A program made the position numbers and the translations under genes. Of a stretch of 64,000 nt of DNA, positions 52,229 through 60,222 are shown in pieces (positions within the stretch are counted from its first letter, which is position 1; each line of letters begins with the position of its first letter). Source of the stretch: Paenibacillus sp. S150 (GTDB lineage: Bacteria > Bacillota > Bacilli > Paenibacillales > Paenibacillaceae); assembly GCF_019352175.1 (NCBI RefSeq), contig NZ_JACBYI010000018.1:52970-116969 (forward strand). The letters are read 5' to 3'. The notes beneath the pieces were generated by a model, which worked only from the letters and a program-made list of their open reading frames with translations, made no database searches and had not been told where the DNA came from.

Positions 52229-52972
52229 TTATTCGCCTAACAGCTTGATGAAATTGGCCGGCAGGCTATACTGCTGGTTATTAATGATGATCCGGCGCAG
52301 CTCCTCATCGGAAGCGTCGGCCCGGGAATCCTTGATTTCCTGAATTTCACGGTGCAGCCGCTCCATCTGCAGATCCAGCTCATACGCCTTGTCAGAGGCA
52401 TTCTTCAATTCCCGGGTCAAATGCTCGGGGACAGCCTGGCTGTATTTATAAAAGATCTTATGCTCCAGGCTGGCCCAGAAATCCATAGCGATAGTGCGGA
52501 TCTGCACCTCTACGCATACATGCTCCTGGCAGTCGGACAAAAACACCGGCACCTCCACCAGCAAATGCAGGCTCTGATAGCCGTTGGGCTTCGGATTCTT
52601 GATATAATCCTTCACGCCAAGCACCTTCAGATCATCCTGCTTCTGCAGCATGGCGCTGACCTGATAAATATCGGAGATAAAAGAGCAGGTAATCCGCAGT
52701 CCGGCGATATCCTTAATGCCGGATTTAATCGCAGGCAGCGACAGCTCGCTGTTCTTGCGCAGCATTTTGTTCATAATGCTCTCGGGAGATTTAATCCGTG
52801 ATTTCGTATGCTCAATCGGACTGTAGTCATGAAGCATCTGAAATTCCTGTTTCAGGATTTCAATCTTGGTCTCGATTTCTTCCAGGGCAAACTTGTAAAT
52901 CATCATAAAACGGGTCAAATCATATTTAATCTGCTTGAATTTCTCAATCTGATCTTGGGTGCTCATGCTCAA
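52229..52972 (-). CDS. relP: Small alarmone synthetase, YwaC/RelP type
   Basis: 247 residues with a RelA/SpoT synthetase domain only (no hydrolase, no TGS/ACT). Features match YwaC/RelP rather than YjbM/RelQ: YDLTRFMMIYKFALEEIETKIEIL, SPIEHTKSRIKSPESI, ITCSFISDIYQVSAML, IKNPKPNGYQSLHL and EVQIRTIAMDFWASLEHKI, which hold the (p)ppGpp synthesis residues. It makes (p)ppGpp from ATP and GDP/GTP. In Bacillus this enzyme is induced by cell wall stress. The C-terminal 30 residues are longer than in YwaC. Confidence 0.9.
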   Translation of the reverse strand: MSMSTQDQIEKFKQIKYDLTRFMMIYKFALEEIETKIEILKQEFQMLHDYSPIEHTKSRIKSPESIMNKMLRKNSELSLPAIKSGIKDIAGLRITCSFISDIYQVSAMLQKQDDLKVLGVKDYIKNPKPNGYQSLHLLVEVPVFLSDCQEHVCVEVQIRTIAMDFWASLEHKIFYKYSQAVPEHLTRELKNASDKAYELDLQMERLHREIQEIKDSRADASDEELRRIIINNQQYSLPANFIKLLGE

Positions 52973-53040
52973 TGCTCCTATCTTAATCTTTCATTCATCA
53001 TAGCCAAACTATCAGCAGATTTCAAATTTCCGGCATGCAA

Positions 53041-53138
53041 GCAGAAACAGCTACGCCGTCCTTGTGGAGGACGGCGTGTTTCAGCGAGAAATAGAAGGAT
53101 AATTTAGTATGCCGAGCATATAGATTTTTATATTTCAA
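53041..53138 (+). repeat. Hairpin repeat family A, copy 4
   Basis: AGAAACAGCTACGCCGTCCT TGTGG AGGACGGCGTGTTTC forms the hairpin, followed by AGCGAGAAATAGAAGGATAA and an AT-rich tail almost identical to copy 1. It is directly followed by the terminator of the HD-GYP gene. Confidence 0.85.
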
Positions 53139-53178
53139 AAAAGGTTATCCCTCCGCCCTGAGGCGGAGGGATAACCTT
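53137..53178 (-). terminator. Terminator of the HD-GYP gene
   Basis: On the minus strand AAGGTTATCCCTCCGCC, TCA, then the paired arm, followed by TTTTTTG: a perfect 16-17 bp stem just beyond the stop codon. Confidence 0.92.
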
Positions 53179-53203
53179 ATGTTCGTACTTGCTGTTCCTT
53201 AGC

Positions 53204-54238
53204 CTACATAATCACTTCTTCAACAGACAGGCTGCGTTCACGCGACAAGTCCCTGAATACATCATCCACCTTGACCAGCGGCTTGAAAATATCCGTCGGA
53301 TTGTTGATTACAATCGTGCCGACTTCCCCATTGGAGAGACGGACACTTTTGCCTACAAAGCTTGGCAGCAGATGTCCGGTCAGCGCCTGGACCACTGTTC
53401 CATTCAATTTGCCGAAGCCCATTTCATGCACCTTGCGCAATACAGCGACCAGGCCTTGCTTCGGCTGATTCGGCCGTGAGGCGGTCAAGCCCATGTAAAT
53501 GTTCGCCACCGCGACTATTTCTGTGAACGGATGAATTTCATTTTTTAGAATTCCGTTCGGATAACCCGTTCCGTCTTCAAATTCATGATGCTGCAGCGCC
53601 ACGAGCGCCGTACTCTCATCCATCTTCGAGCCGCGGATAATATCATATCCGTAGGAGGTGTGGCGTTTCAGCTCTTCCTCTTCGGAAAGTGTCAGAATTC
53701 CCACTTTGTTCAACAGGGACAAGGGCACCTGGCTTTTGCCGATATCATGCAGGTAGCCGGCACGGCTGATCTGGTACCGTTCCTCTTTGGAGTGGCCAAG
53801 CCAAGCGGCGATATAATACGACAGCAGGCCAACCTGCAGCGAATGGTGGTAAGTATCAATATCGTCGCGCTCCAGCAGCAGCAGCAGCGACACGACATCC
53901 TTCTGCGCATCCAGCGTTTCCAGCAGCGGCTGCAGCGTATCATCCACCATGGATTGGGTGAACGTGCCTTGGGCCAAAGCTTCCAGGAAAATTGATTCGT
54001 AATTCTGAATCGCATGATCGAAATTATCATTCAGGCTGTGGTTCAGGCTGCCACCGTTATCGGTATGCAGCGTGGTGCGCGGCTCGATATCCACGTACTC
54101 GATTTTATGCCGGATCAGGATAGTGATTTCTTCACGCTGAACGACCGTTCTCTTGGGGAGAACGTGCAGGCCTACACTGTTGAAAGTGTCTGTCAGAAGA
54201 CAGTCGCCGTGTTTAAGATCCGTGACATGAACTTTCAA
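53204..54238 (-). CDS. HD-GYP domain cyclic di-GMP phosphodiesterase-like protein
   Basis: 344 residues. The HD-GYP metal ligands are visible: HYHSLQVGLLSYYIA, RAGYLHDIGKSQVP, HTSYGYDI and LQHHEFEDGTGYPNG with the GYP-equivalent segment. No receiver or membrane domain; N-terminal 130 residues are of unknown fold. It probably breaks down cyclic di-GMP, opposing the diguanylate cyclase at 46977. Own terminator. Confidence 0.9.
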   Translation of the reverse strand: MKVHVTDLKHGDCLLTDTFNSVGLHVLPKRTVVQREEITILIRHKIEYVDIEPRTTLHTDNGGSLNHSLNDNFDHAIQNYESIFLEALAQGTFTQSMVDDTLQPLLETLDAQKDVVSLLLLLERDDIDTYHHSLQVGLLSYYIAAWLGHSKEERYQISRAGYLHDIGKSQVPLSLLNKVGILTLSEEEELKRHTSYGYDIIRGSKMDESTALVALQHHEFEDGTGYPNGILKNEIHPFTEIVAVANIYMGLTASRPNQPKQGLVAVLRKVHEMGFGKLNGTVVQALTGHLLPSFVGKSVRLSNGEVGTIVINNPTDIFKPLVKVDDVFRDLSRERSLSVEEVIM

Positions 54239-54290
54239 GTCTCAGCACCCCTTTGTATGTACAGGAATAGTTCCCTCAAGCTTTATTTGA

Positions 54291-54626
54291 TCATAGCCCA
54301 TAAGCCGGCAAAGTAACAATATGGTTAAAGTCACGTTCACGGTCCCGGAATAGGTATATTGAATCCCCTACTTTAGCCTCTTCTACATCCATTTGACAAA
54401 TTTTTTGTAGGCCAGCCCGACCCCATTTCCTTCCGTACAGCGGGCCAGCTTCTTTCATCGCCTGCTTACGGTCACCGTTCAACCGGAACAATTCAACCAA
54501 AATTGCATCGTAAACAGCAACCCGAACAACAGGATCAGGCGCATACTGAGCGGTGTCTTGATTCCGGATACAGGCAATTTGGCCTGCATGGCATTTTTTC
54601 CTTTCATGAAACGGAATGGTGAACAA
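54291..54626 (-). CDS. Hypothetical small protein, start uncertain
   Basis: The C-terminal 80 residues (VRVAVYDAILVELFRLNGDR and on, ending NHIVTLPAYGL) look like a real soluble protein. The N-terminal 30 residues from a TTG do not. A ribosome site (AAAGGAAAA before ATG at about 54595) lies in another frame that yields MQAKLPVSGIKTPLSMRLIL, so a frameshift is possible. It lies 50 bases upstream of the HD-GYP gene in the same direction. Confidence 0.4.
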   Translation of the reverse strand: MFTIPFHERKKCHAGQIACIRNQDTAQYAPDPVVRVAVYDAILVELFRLNGDRKQAMKEAGPLYGRKWGRAGLQKICQMDVEEAKVGDSIYLFRDRERDFNHIVTLPAYGL

Positions 54627-54685
54627 TGTACAGGGACTAAATATGCAGCTATAATCAAAAGAAAATGACGGGAGGACACCAGAAT

Positions 54686-54988
54686 ATGTATGAGCACCTT
54701 GTAGTTTTCAAATTTAATGAGCATTATAGGCCTGAAACCGGAGAACAGCTGGTGCAGACTCTTCTGGCGCTGAAGGAATCCATTCCAGGAATTGCGGAAT
54801 TGACGGCGGGGTTAAATGTTACGGAAGAAACAGGGAATATCCACGGCTATACGCTGGGGCTCCGCGTGACCTTCAGAGACCAGGAAGCCCTGCGTACATA
54901 TGGACCCCATCCGGCACATCTCCATTTTGTGGGGCTGCTTGAGGGGATGATTGAGAATGTGGTTGTTGTGGATTATCCTATCCTTTAG
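54686..54988 (+). CDS. Dabb (stress-responsive alpha/beta-barrel) family protein
   Basis: 100 residues from the ATG after GGGAGG; an upstream in-frame ATG at 54665 overlaps this site. Dabb signature EHLVVFKFNEHY at the N-terminus, a long central helix, and late HPAHLHFVGLLEGMIENVVVVDYPI. These small dimeric proteins are stress-induced or bind aromatic polyketides; no partner is evident. Its end overlaps the signal peptidase gene by four bases (convergent). Confidence 0.88.
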   Translation: MYEHLVVFKFNEHYRPETGEQLVQTLLALKESIPGIAELTAGLNVTEETGNIHGYTLGLRVTFRDQEALRTYGPHPAHLHFVGLLEGMIENVVVVDYPIL

Positions 54989-55482
54989 AAAAGATCGTTG
55001 ACATCCACCAGGACTTTGCCGATCAGCTTATCCTTGGCAACAAAAGGGGTGCTCCATAAATGGGCATCATAGCTCGTATTGCGGTTGTCGCCCAGAAAGA
55101 AATAATGGTCCGCAGGAACCGTAACCGGTCCGAACGTGTAGTTCATCTTTTCCTGGAGGTACGGCTCATCGATTTTCCCGCCGTTTCTGTACAGCGCTCC
55201 GTCCTTAATCTCCAGGGTATCCCCCGCCAGCCCCGCGAGGCGTTTGACATACCGCTTCTGCTCATCGCCGGGTACCGGAGGATAGAATACGACAATATCG
55301 CCATGCTTCAGCGTGGTCAGCCAGAGCATTTTCTCCACGACCAGCCGGTCGTTGATCTGTATCGTCGGAATCATCGAGCCGGTTGGAACTCTCATGGCTT
55401 CAGCCACATATGTACGGATAAACAAAGATAAAACAATTCCGATGGCGATGCTTGGCACCCATTGCTTCAGAAATTTCATCAT
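54985..55482 (-). CDS. lepB: Signal peptidase I
   Basis: 165 residues, the short Gram-positive SipS/SipT type with one N-terminal membrane helix (WVPSIAIGIVLSLFIRTYV). Catalytic Ser in VPTGSMIPTI, Lys in KRYVKRLAG, and the GDNRNTSYDAHLW signature are present. It removes signal peptides at the outer membrane face. Firmicutes usually have several; this is one copy. Confidence 0.95.
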   Translation of the reverse strand: MMKFLKQWVPSIAIGIVLSLFIRTYVAEAMRVPTGSMIPTIQINDRLVVEKMLWLTTLKHGDIVVFYPPVPGDEQKRYVKRLAGLAGDTLEIKDGALYRNGGKIDEPYLQEKMNYTFGPVTVPADHYFFLGDNRNTSYDAHLWSTPFVAKDKLIGKVLVDVNDLF

Positions 55483-55511
55483 TACAACTGCCCCTCCCGG
55501 CCATTCTCGGA

Positions 55512-55913
55512 TTAGATTTCAAAACGTTCAAGAATCAGGGCCATTTCGCTTTCGGCGTCAATCCCGGAGTGCCTGGAAAGATGAATCACGAGCAGCCCGC
55601 CGAAGATTTGCTCCCATTTGCCCTCATATTCTGTAATCCGCTGCTTAAACTCACGGATTTCCCTGGAGCCTGCCGCTTCCTTGCTCAGAAGCCAGGCATA
55701 TCTGGCATATCCGGATTTCCGCACCGTCTCCACATAATAGGCAATCCCCTGCTTTTCTTCAACTCTAATGATGTCGCCAAGGACAATGCACGGGTTAAAA
55801 ATCGGCGTTTTTTCAATGCGGTATTCCCCCTGCCCCACCGGCGTCACATCCAGAATTTCAATCTCGCGGCCAAGCTCATCAAAGCATATATGCAGTCCTA
55901 CCGTACCCGGCAT
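55512..55913 (-). CDS. DUF4265-like hypothetical protein
   Basis: 133 residues. The arrangement EILDVTPVGQGEYRIEKTPIFNPCIVLGDIIRVEEKQGIAYYVETVRKSGYARYAWL matches the DUF4265 pattern (short beta domain with a late R/W-rich strand). Function is unknown. Frequently found as a single gene; here it stands 29 bases before the signal peptidase in the same orientation. Confidence 0.6.
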   Translation of the reverse strand: MPGTVGLHICFDELGREIEILDVTPVGQGEYRIEKTPIFNPCIVLGDIIRVEEKQGIAYYVETVRKSGYARYAWLLSKEAAGSREIREFKQRITEYEGKWEQIFGGLLVIHLSRHSGIDAESEMALILERFEI

Positions 55914-56013
55914 CTGCGCCCCTCCATTCTTTTCAGGCAGCGCCTTTATAAATTGAACTTGTGATTTTTCTGTTTCGGTTATGATGTATTCCGCTCTTTT
56001 ATATAGCTATTAT

Positions 56014-56880
56014 TTATTTCAGCCTCTTAAGCGATTTGGCGACAATTCCTTCGAACACCTTCCAGGGCAGCAGCGTCTTGCCGATCACGAGCAGCCGGGA
56101 GCCCTTGCCGACAGGGTAACGAAGCCGCGGGGCTTTCATCGCTGTTATCCGGGCAATCAGTTCGGCAACCCGGTCCGGTTCGGGCGCGGTTTCGGCGCTG
56201 CGCCGGGAATACCGCAGCACTTCGGCAAGCTGCTCCTGATAGGGGGAACCGGCGCTGCTGTGCATGCCTTCAATCCCTTTCCCCCAAATCGGTGTGCGGA
56301 AGGAGGCGGGTTCCACCAGTACGACCCGGATGCCAAAGGGTAGCAGCTCCTGGCGGAGACTCTCGCTGAAGCCCTCCACGGCGTATTTGGAGGCGGCATA
56401 TGGAGCATAGCCGGGGAAGCCGGTTAAGCCGCTGACACTGCTGACATTGACGATCAAGCCTTCCCGCTGCCCCCGCATAATGGGAAGCACGGCTTGAGTC
56501 ACCCCGATCAGGCCAAAAAAGTTCGTATCCATCTGCCGCCGCCATTCCTCCATGGCGACGTCTTCCACAAAGCCGCCAACGGCAAAGCCGGCATTGTTGA
56601 CCAGCACATCGATTCGTCCGAAAATCTCCATGATCGTCGATGCCGCCGACTTAATCGATGCCGGGTCCGTAACATCGAGGGTCATCACGTGGAGCCGGTC
56701 CGCTACTCCGGCCTCCCCGGCCTGCCGCAGCAGCTCCCCTTGGCGGCTTAAGTCCCGCATGGTGGCGGCGACCCGGTAGCCCTTGCGTGCCAGCGCCAGC
56801 GCGGTCAGCAGCCCGAAGCCGGAGGAAGCACCGGTGATCAGAGCGATTTTATCAGCATTCTGCCCGTTTTCGTTGTTCAT
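56014..56880 (-). CDS. Short-chain dehydrogenase/reductase (SDR)
   Basis: 288 residues. NAD(P) motif TGASSGFG, NNAGFAVGG, catalytic NVSSVSG Ser and YAASK, then a C-terminal extension of the classical SDR type. R at RDLS after the second strand suggests NADP(H). The substrate cannot be read. It lies just downstream of the ketosynthase operon, 36 bases after its last gene, and may or may not belong to it. Confidence 0.88.
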   Translation of the reverse strand: MNNENGQNADKIALITGASSGFGLLTALALARKGYRVAATMRDLSRQGELLRQAGEAGVADRLHVMTLDVTDPASIKSAASTIMEIFGRIDVLVNNAGFAVGGFVEDVAMEEWRRQMDTNFFGLIGVTQAVLPIMRGQREGLIVNVSSVSGLTGFPGYAPYAASKYAVEGFSESLRQELLPFGIRVVLVEPASFRTPIWGKGIEGMHSSAGSPYQEQLAEVLRYSRRSAETAPEPDRVAELIARITAMKAPRLRYPVGKGSRLLVIGKTLLPWKVFEGIVAKSLKRLK

Positions 56881-56916
56881 TTTTTGCTCCTTTCGTCAGA
56901 AAATCCCCGTGCAAAA

Positions 56917-57456
56917 CTACAGCTTCAGCTTTTGGATCAGAGGCATGCCCACCCGCCGGAGCAGCAGCCCCAGAAAGGACCAGCTGCAGCGGTTCAGCAG
57001 GGCCGTGCCTTTATCATACACGGCGGACAGCTCTGCAGCTGCCACCGCTCCGCGGTTGCGCTTGAACTGCCCTACCCCGGAGCTCTCATGCAGCAGCTGC
57101 CCTCGGCTTGCGGCAAGATCAACCAGCACGGCGGACAGCATCCGGTACAGGCCAAGCGACTGGGGCAGCGAGGTATCATAGCCGAACAGCGGCGCTGTCA
57201 TTGCCCCCTCCCGGCTGTAGAAGCCGAGCACGGCGTCAAGCCTGCCGTTTTTGCGCAGCCCATAGAGATGAAGTGTCCGCTTCTCCAGCGCCAGCCGGAT
57301 ATAGGCCCCGGTGAACCTCGGGTTATGCTCCGAATATTTATGTATATACAGAAGTTCATACAGCTCCACAATACGTGGAATGTCTTCCTCTGCAATCAGA
57401 TCATGTCCCTCGACCGTGTATCCATGCTTATCCAGCAAGGCACGGTCACGCTTCAC
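56917..57456 (-). CDS. GNAT/Fem-like protein, C-terminal half (split gene?)
   Basis: 179 residues. The GNAT-type segment (IPRIVELYELLYIHKYSEHN, EKRTLHLYGLRKNGRLDAVLGFYSREG, PLFGYDT, SLGLYRMLSAVL, ESSGVGQFKRNRGA) looks like the second half of a Fem-type double-GNAT protein. Its GTG start overlaps the preceding gene's stop (GTGA). Upstream in its own frame the sequence stays open (LSAAAPAASKAKWL), as expected if it once continued the previous gene. Last of the chain. Confidence 0.65.
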   Translation of the reverse strand: MKRDRALLDKHGYTVEGHDLIAEEDIPRIVELYELLYIHKYSEHNPRFTGAYIRLALEKRTLHLYGLRKNGRLDAVLGFYSREGAMTAPLFGYDTSLPQSLGLYRMLSAVLVDLAASRGQLLHESSGVGQFKRNRGAVAAAELSAVYDKGTALLNRCSWSFLGLLLRRVGMPLIQKLKL

Positions 57457-58058
57457 CAGCCACTTGGCCTTGGACGCTGCAGGCGCTGCAGCAGATAAAT
57501 CTGCCGGCTCGGCACCCGTTTGCAGCCATAGCCGGCAAGCGCCTCCATCAGCGGCCCGGAGGTCTCATTGCTGAGCGAGCGCAGAAGAATCGTATAGCCG
57601 GGATATTCCTGGCGGAGGTAATCCAGCACTTTCAGCATCTGGCCCGGACTCGCCGGAGGATACAGGTTGGTGGACAGCAGCCAGTTGTTGACCTGGACCA
57701 CCCGGTTAAAGCGGGCGGTTCTAAGCAGGAGTCCTGTTCCCCGCAGCAGGACGGACAGCATTCCTTCCAGCAGGCGGTTGTGGAGCAGCGCCAGCTCCTC
57801 ACGGGCATAGCTGACATAATGCGTGTAAGGTGAACAGACATAAGAATTGGCATACTCCGCTTCATTTACAGTAATGGGGATAGGCAGGCCGTCAACCGCA
57901 ATCACTCTGACAGTTGTACGCACATTGGCGATAAAATGTTCTGCCGGCCGCTCCAGCAAGCCGGTAATATATTGCCGCGCATAGCGGCCATATTCCGTAT
58001 CCGGCCATTCCAGCTGCGCGATGCTCTCCTTGTCATATTGAGCCACCCCTTGCTTCAC
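57453..58058 (-). CDS. GNAT/Fem-like protein, N-terminal half (split gene?)
   Basis: 201 residues. A Fem-like N-terminal half: an alpha/beta region with VQVNNWLLSTNLYP and ends RVPSRQIYLLQRLQRPRPSGW then stop. The last dozen residues look like a frame artefact. With the following gene it gives about 380 residues, the length I would expect for the intact protein. It overlaps the PaaK-like gene by four bases, so it belongs to the operon. A transfer of an acyl or aminoacyl group is the likely role if intact. Confidence 0.65.
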   Translation of the reverse strand: MKQGVAQYDKESIAQLEWPDTEYGRYARQYITGLLERPAEHFIANVRTTVRVIAVDGLPIPITVNEAEYANSYVCSPYTHYVSYAREELALLHNRLLEGMLSVLLRGTGLLLRTARFNRVVQVNNWLLSTNLYPPASPGQMLKVLDYLRQEYPGYTILLRSLSNETSGPLMEALAGYGCKRVPSRQIYLLQRLQRPRPSGW

Positions 58059-59371
58059 AGCTTCCAGCTCCTCTCCACCCGGCGCAGCTTCACCGCTCCG
58101 GGCGTGAAGCTGTAAGCGGTGAACTGAAGCTGCGGCGGAATGCAGCTGAGCCGGTTGAATAACCGCGACAGTTCTCCGGCAACCAATGCTTCCGTATCCT
58201 CTGTGCTTCCCTCCCGTGTCCGGTACGAAATCTCCAGATCCAGCGGACTGCGCTGGATTACACGGTAATGCTCAATATCCGCCGAAGCCGACAGCACAGC
58301 CCGGGTGATAAAGTCGGGAAACAGCGTTACCAGCCCTCCATCCTCCAAATGCGGCAGATACAGGATATCGTCGCAGCGTCCTTCAATCCGTTCAATGGCT
58401 GTGAACAGAGAACCGCAGGGACAAGGCGAGGCCGCTTCGGTCAGGATATCATTCAGCCGGTAGCGGATAATGGGCTGGACCGACCGGGAGAAGTCCGTCA
58501 CAACAGGCACAAAGCGCCTGGATTCGCGGTCGAGATATTCTTTTTCAATATGAACAATATCTTCATTCAAATGCAGGGTGCCGCATTCGCAGGTGCAGCC
58601 GAGGAAGCCCTCCGTGCACTGGTAGGCCTGATGTACCGTACGTCCGAAGGTACGCTCAATATGCTGCCGGTCCAGCGGGTCCAGAACCTCCGCAACAGCG
58701 ATCAGCCGGCGGGGCTGTACGGTCAGGCTTCCCGCGATCCGCGCTTCGGCGAGCAGACGGAGCATGGACGGCGGCGCGATCCAGAGATCAGGGTTATACT
58801 GCTCCAGCCGGGCAACCAGCCGCGGGAGCGGCTCCAGCAGATCAAAATACTGAAATTGCAGGCGCCCCTGGCTGACGGATTCATACAGGTTGCTGTTGGC
58901 CCGCAGGAAAAATGCGATCTTTGCGCGTTGCCACAGCCCTCCCGGCAGCAGCTTCGCCAGTACAGTTCCGGTCCAGGCCGCCTGCTCCTCTTCACTGACC
59001 AGAAATATCCCGCGGCTGCCCGAGGTTCCCGACGACAGGCCAACCGTAATTCCATGCAGTGTCGGCTTGAAATAACGGCTGTTCTCTGCTTCATAGGCCT
59101 CGGCAAAAGCCATGTCCTTGGTGATCCCCGCCGTATTGAGCGTATCGAAATTGTCCATCATAAGCTGTTTTTCAATGACCGGAAAATGCCGCCACTCTCC
59201 GGCTGGAACACCCGCCCACAACTCACGGTAAAAAGGAGATGTCCGGCGAATCACTTCCACATGCCGCTGAATCCGCCTCTCCTGCCACTGCTCCAGGGCC
59301 GCGCGGTTCTTCCAGCGGTGTCCCCACTTGGCAAGGCTGTAGAACCGTAGCGTGCGCAGCAGCCGGCTCAT
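58055..59371 (-). CDS. F390-synthetase/PaaK-like adenylate-forming enzyme
   Basis: 438 residues. Adenylation P-loop VGLSSGTSGSRGIFL, an A5-like region (YQCTEGFLGCTCECGTLH) that carries a Cys cluster, a second CPCGS and the D of FVPVVTDFSRSVQPIIRYRLNDIL. Resembles CoF synthetase/phenylacetate-CoA ligase relatives, which activate a carboxylate with ATP. The Cys residues may bind zinc. Four-base overlaps on both sides show tight coupling. Confidence 0.85.
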   Translation of the reverse strand: MSRLLRTLRFYSLAKWGHRWKNRAALEQWQERRIQRHVEVIRRTSPFYRELWAGVPAGEWRHFPVIEKQLMMDNFDTLNTAGITKDMAFAEAYEAENSRYFKPTLHGITVGLSSGTSGSRGIFLVSEEEQAAWTGTVLAKLLPGGLWQRAKIAFFLRANSNLYESVSQGRLQFQYFDLLEPLPRLVARLEQYNPDLWIAPPSMLRLLAEARIAGSLTVQPRRLIAVAEVLDPLDRQHIERTFGRTVHQAYQCTEGFLGCTCECGTLHLNEDIVHIEKEYLDRESRRFVPVVTDFSRSVQPIIRYRLNDILTEAASPCPCGSLFTAIERIEGRCDDILYLPHLEDGGLVTLFPDFITRAVLSASADIEHYRVIQRSPLDLEISYRTREGSTEDTEALVAGELSRLFNRLSCIPPQLQFTAYSFTPGAVKLRRVERSWKL

Positions 59372-60222
59372 TTCACACCGCCTGTTCCCCAGAGAGCCAG
59401 TGCCTCACGGCAATGGCTGGGTACAATCCGCAAGCCGGGAAAGCGCTCGTGGATCTGCCGCAGCCGGTCAAAATTAAGCCGGTATTCCTTGCGGTCGGAC
59501 ATAATGAGACCGGCTGCCGGATGCGGCCTGCGGTTCTCGCGGAAGGCACGGCTCGACCATACTGTATCCGCGCAGAGCAGGTAGTCGAATCCGCCGCCGG
59601 ACACAAACAGGCCGATCATTCCGGAGGCGTGGCCGGACATTTCCACCGCCAGCAGGCTGCCGTCTCTCAGCAGATCATAAGCTTCCCCGAAGGGGAGTCC
59701 CTGAGCCAGCGGGCGTTTTGCCGAATATTCGTCTATTGGCAAAGAACGGGCAGCGAAATCCTCCGGAAGCAGTCCCGGAAGAAATCCGGCCCGCAGCGCC
59801 TTGATCGGGCCAAGCCTGCTTACAGCCTCATAAGACTTGCGCAAGTAAATAAACTGAGCCTTGGGAAAATCCCGGACGCCTCCGATATGGTCGGCATGAA
59901 AATGCGACAGCACCACGTAGCGGATTGCCTCAGGCTGTATTCCGGCTTTCCGGAGACGCTCCCGGGCGCTTTCCCCGTCCTTGAAGACCACCGGTGTAAT
60001 ATGGCGGTAGAGCGACGCCGGAAGCTTAGCCGTTTCCTGAAAGAAGCGGGCACTGTAGCCTGTATCGAACAGAATCGGCCCATGCTGCGGATGTCTCAGC
60101 AGAGCATAGCCCGCAGGAAAGGCCACGGGTCTGTACGTACCGCCCCGCAGCGTCAGAACTTCGGGATGGACGCAATACCCCGCCGATAACAGGGACACGG
60201 TTACGGGTATTGAAGTCATCAT
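59368..60222 (-). CDS. Metallo-beta-lactamase-fold hydrolase
   Basis: 284 residues from the ATG whose ATGA overlaps the epimerase stop. Metal motif SHFHADHIGGVRDFP, further His in MSGHASGMIGL, Asp in LCADTVWS and late His in VPSHCREA. This fold includes lactonases and thioesterases; the lactonase-like layout fits hydrolysis of an acyl or lactone intermediate made by the neighbouring ketosynthase. No signal peptide is seen. Confidence 0.88.
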   Translation of the reverse strand: MMTSIPVTVSLLSAGYCVHPEVLTLRGGTYRPVAFPAGYALLRHPQHGPILFDTGYSARFFQETAKLPASLYRHITPVVFKDGESARERLRKAGIQPEAIRYVVLSHFHADHIGGVRDFPKAQFIYLRKSYEAVSRLGPIKALRAGFLPGLLPEDFAARSLPIDEYSAKRPLAQGLPFGEAYDLLRDGSLLAVEMSGHASGMIGLFVSGGGFDYLLCADTVWSSRAFRENRRPHPAAGLIMSDRKEYRLNFDRLRQIHERFPGLRIVPSHCREALALWGTGGVK

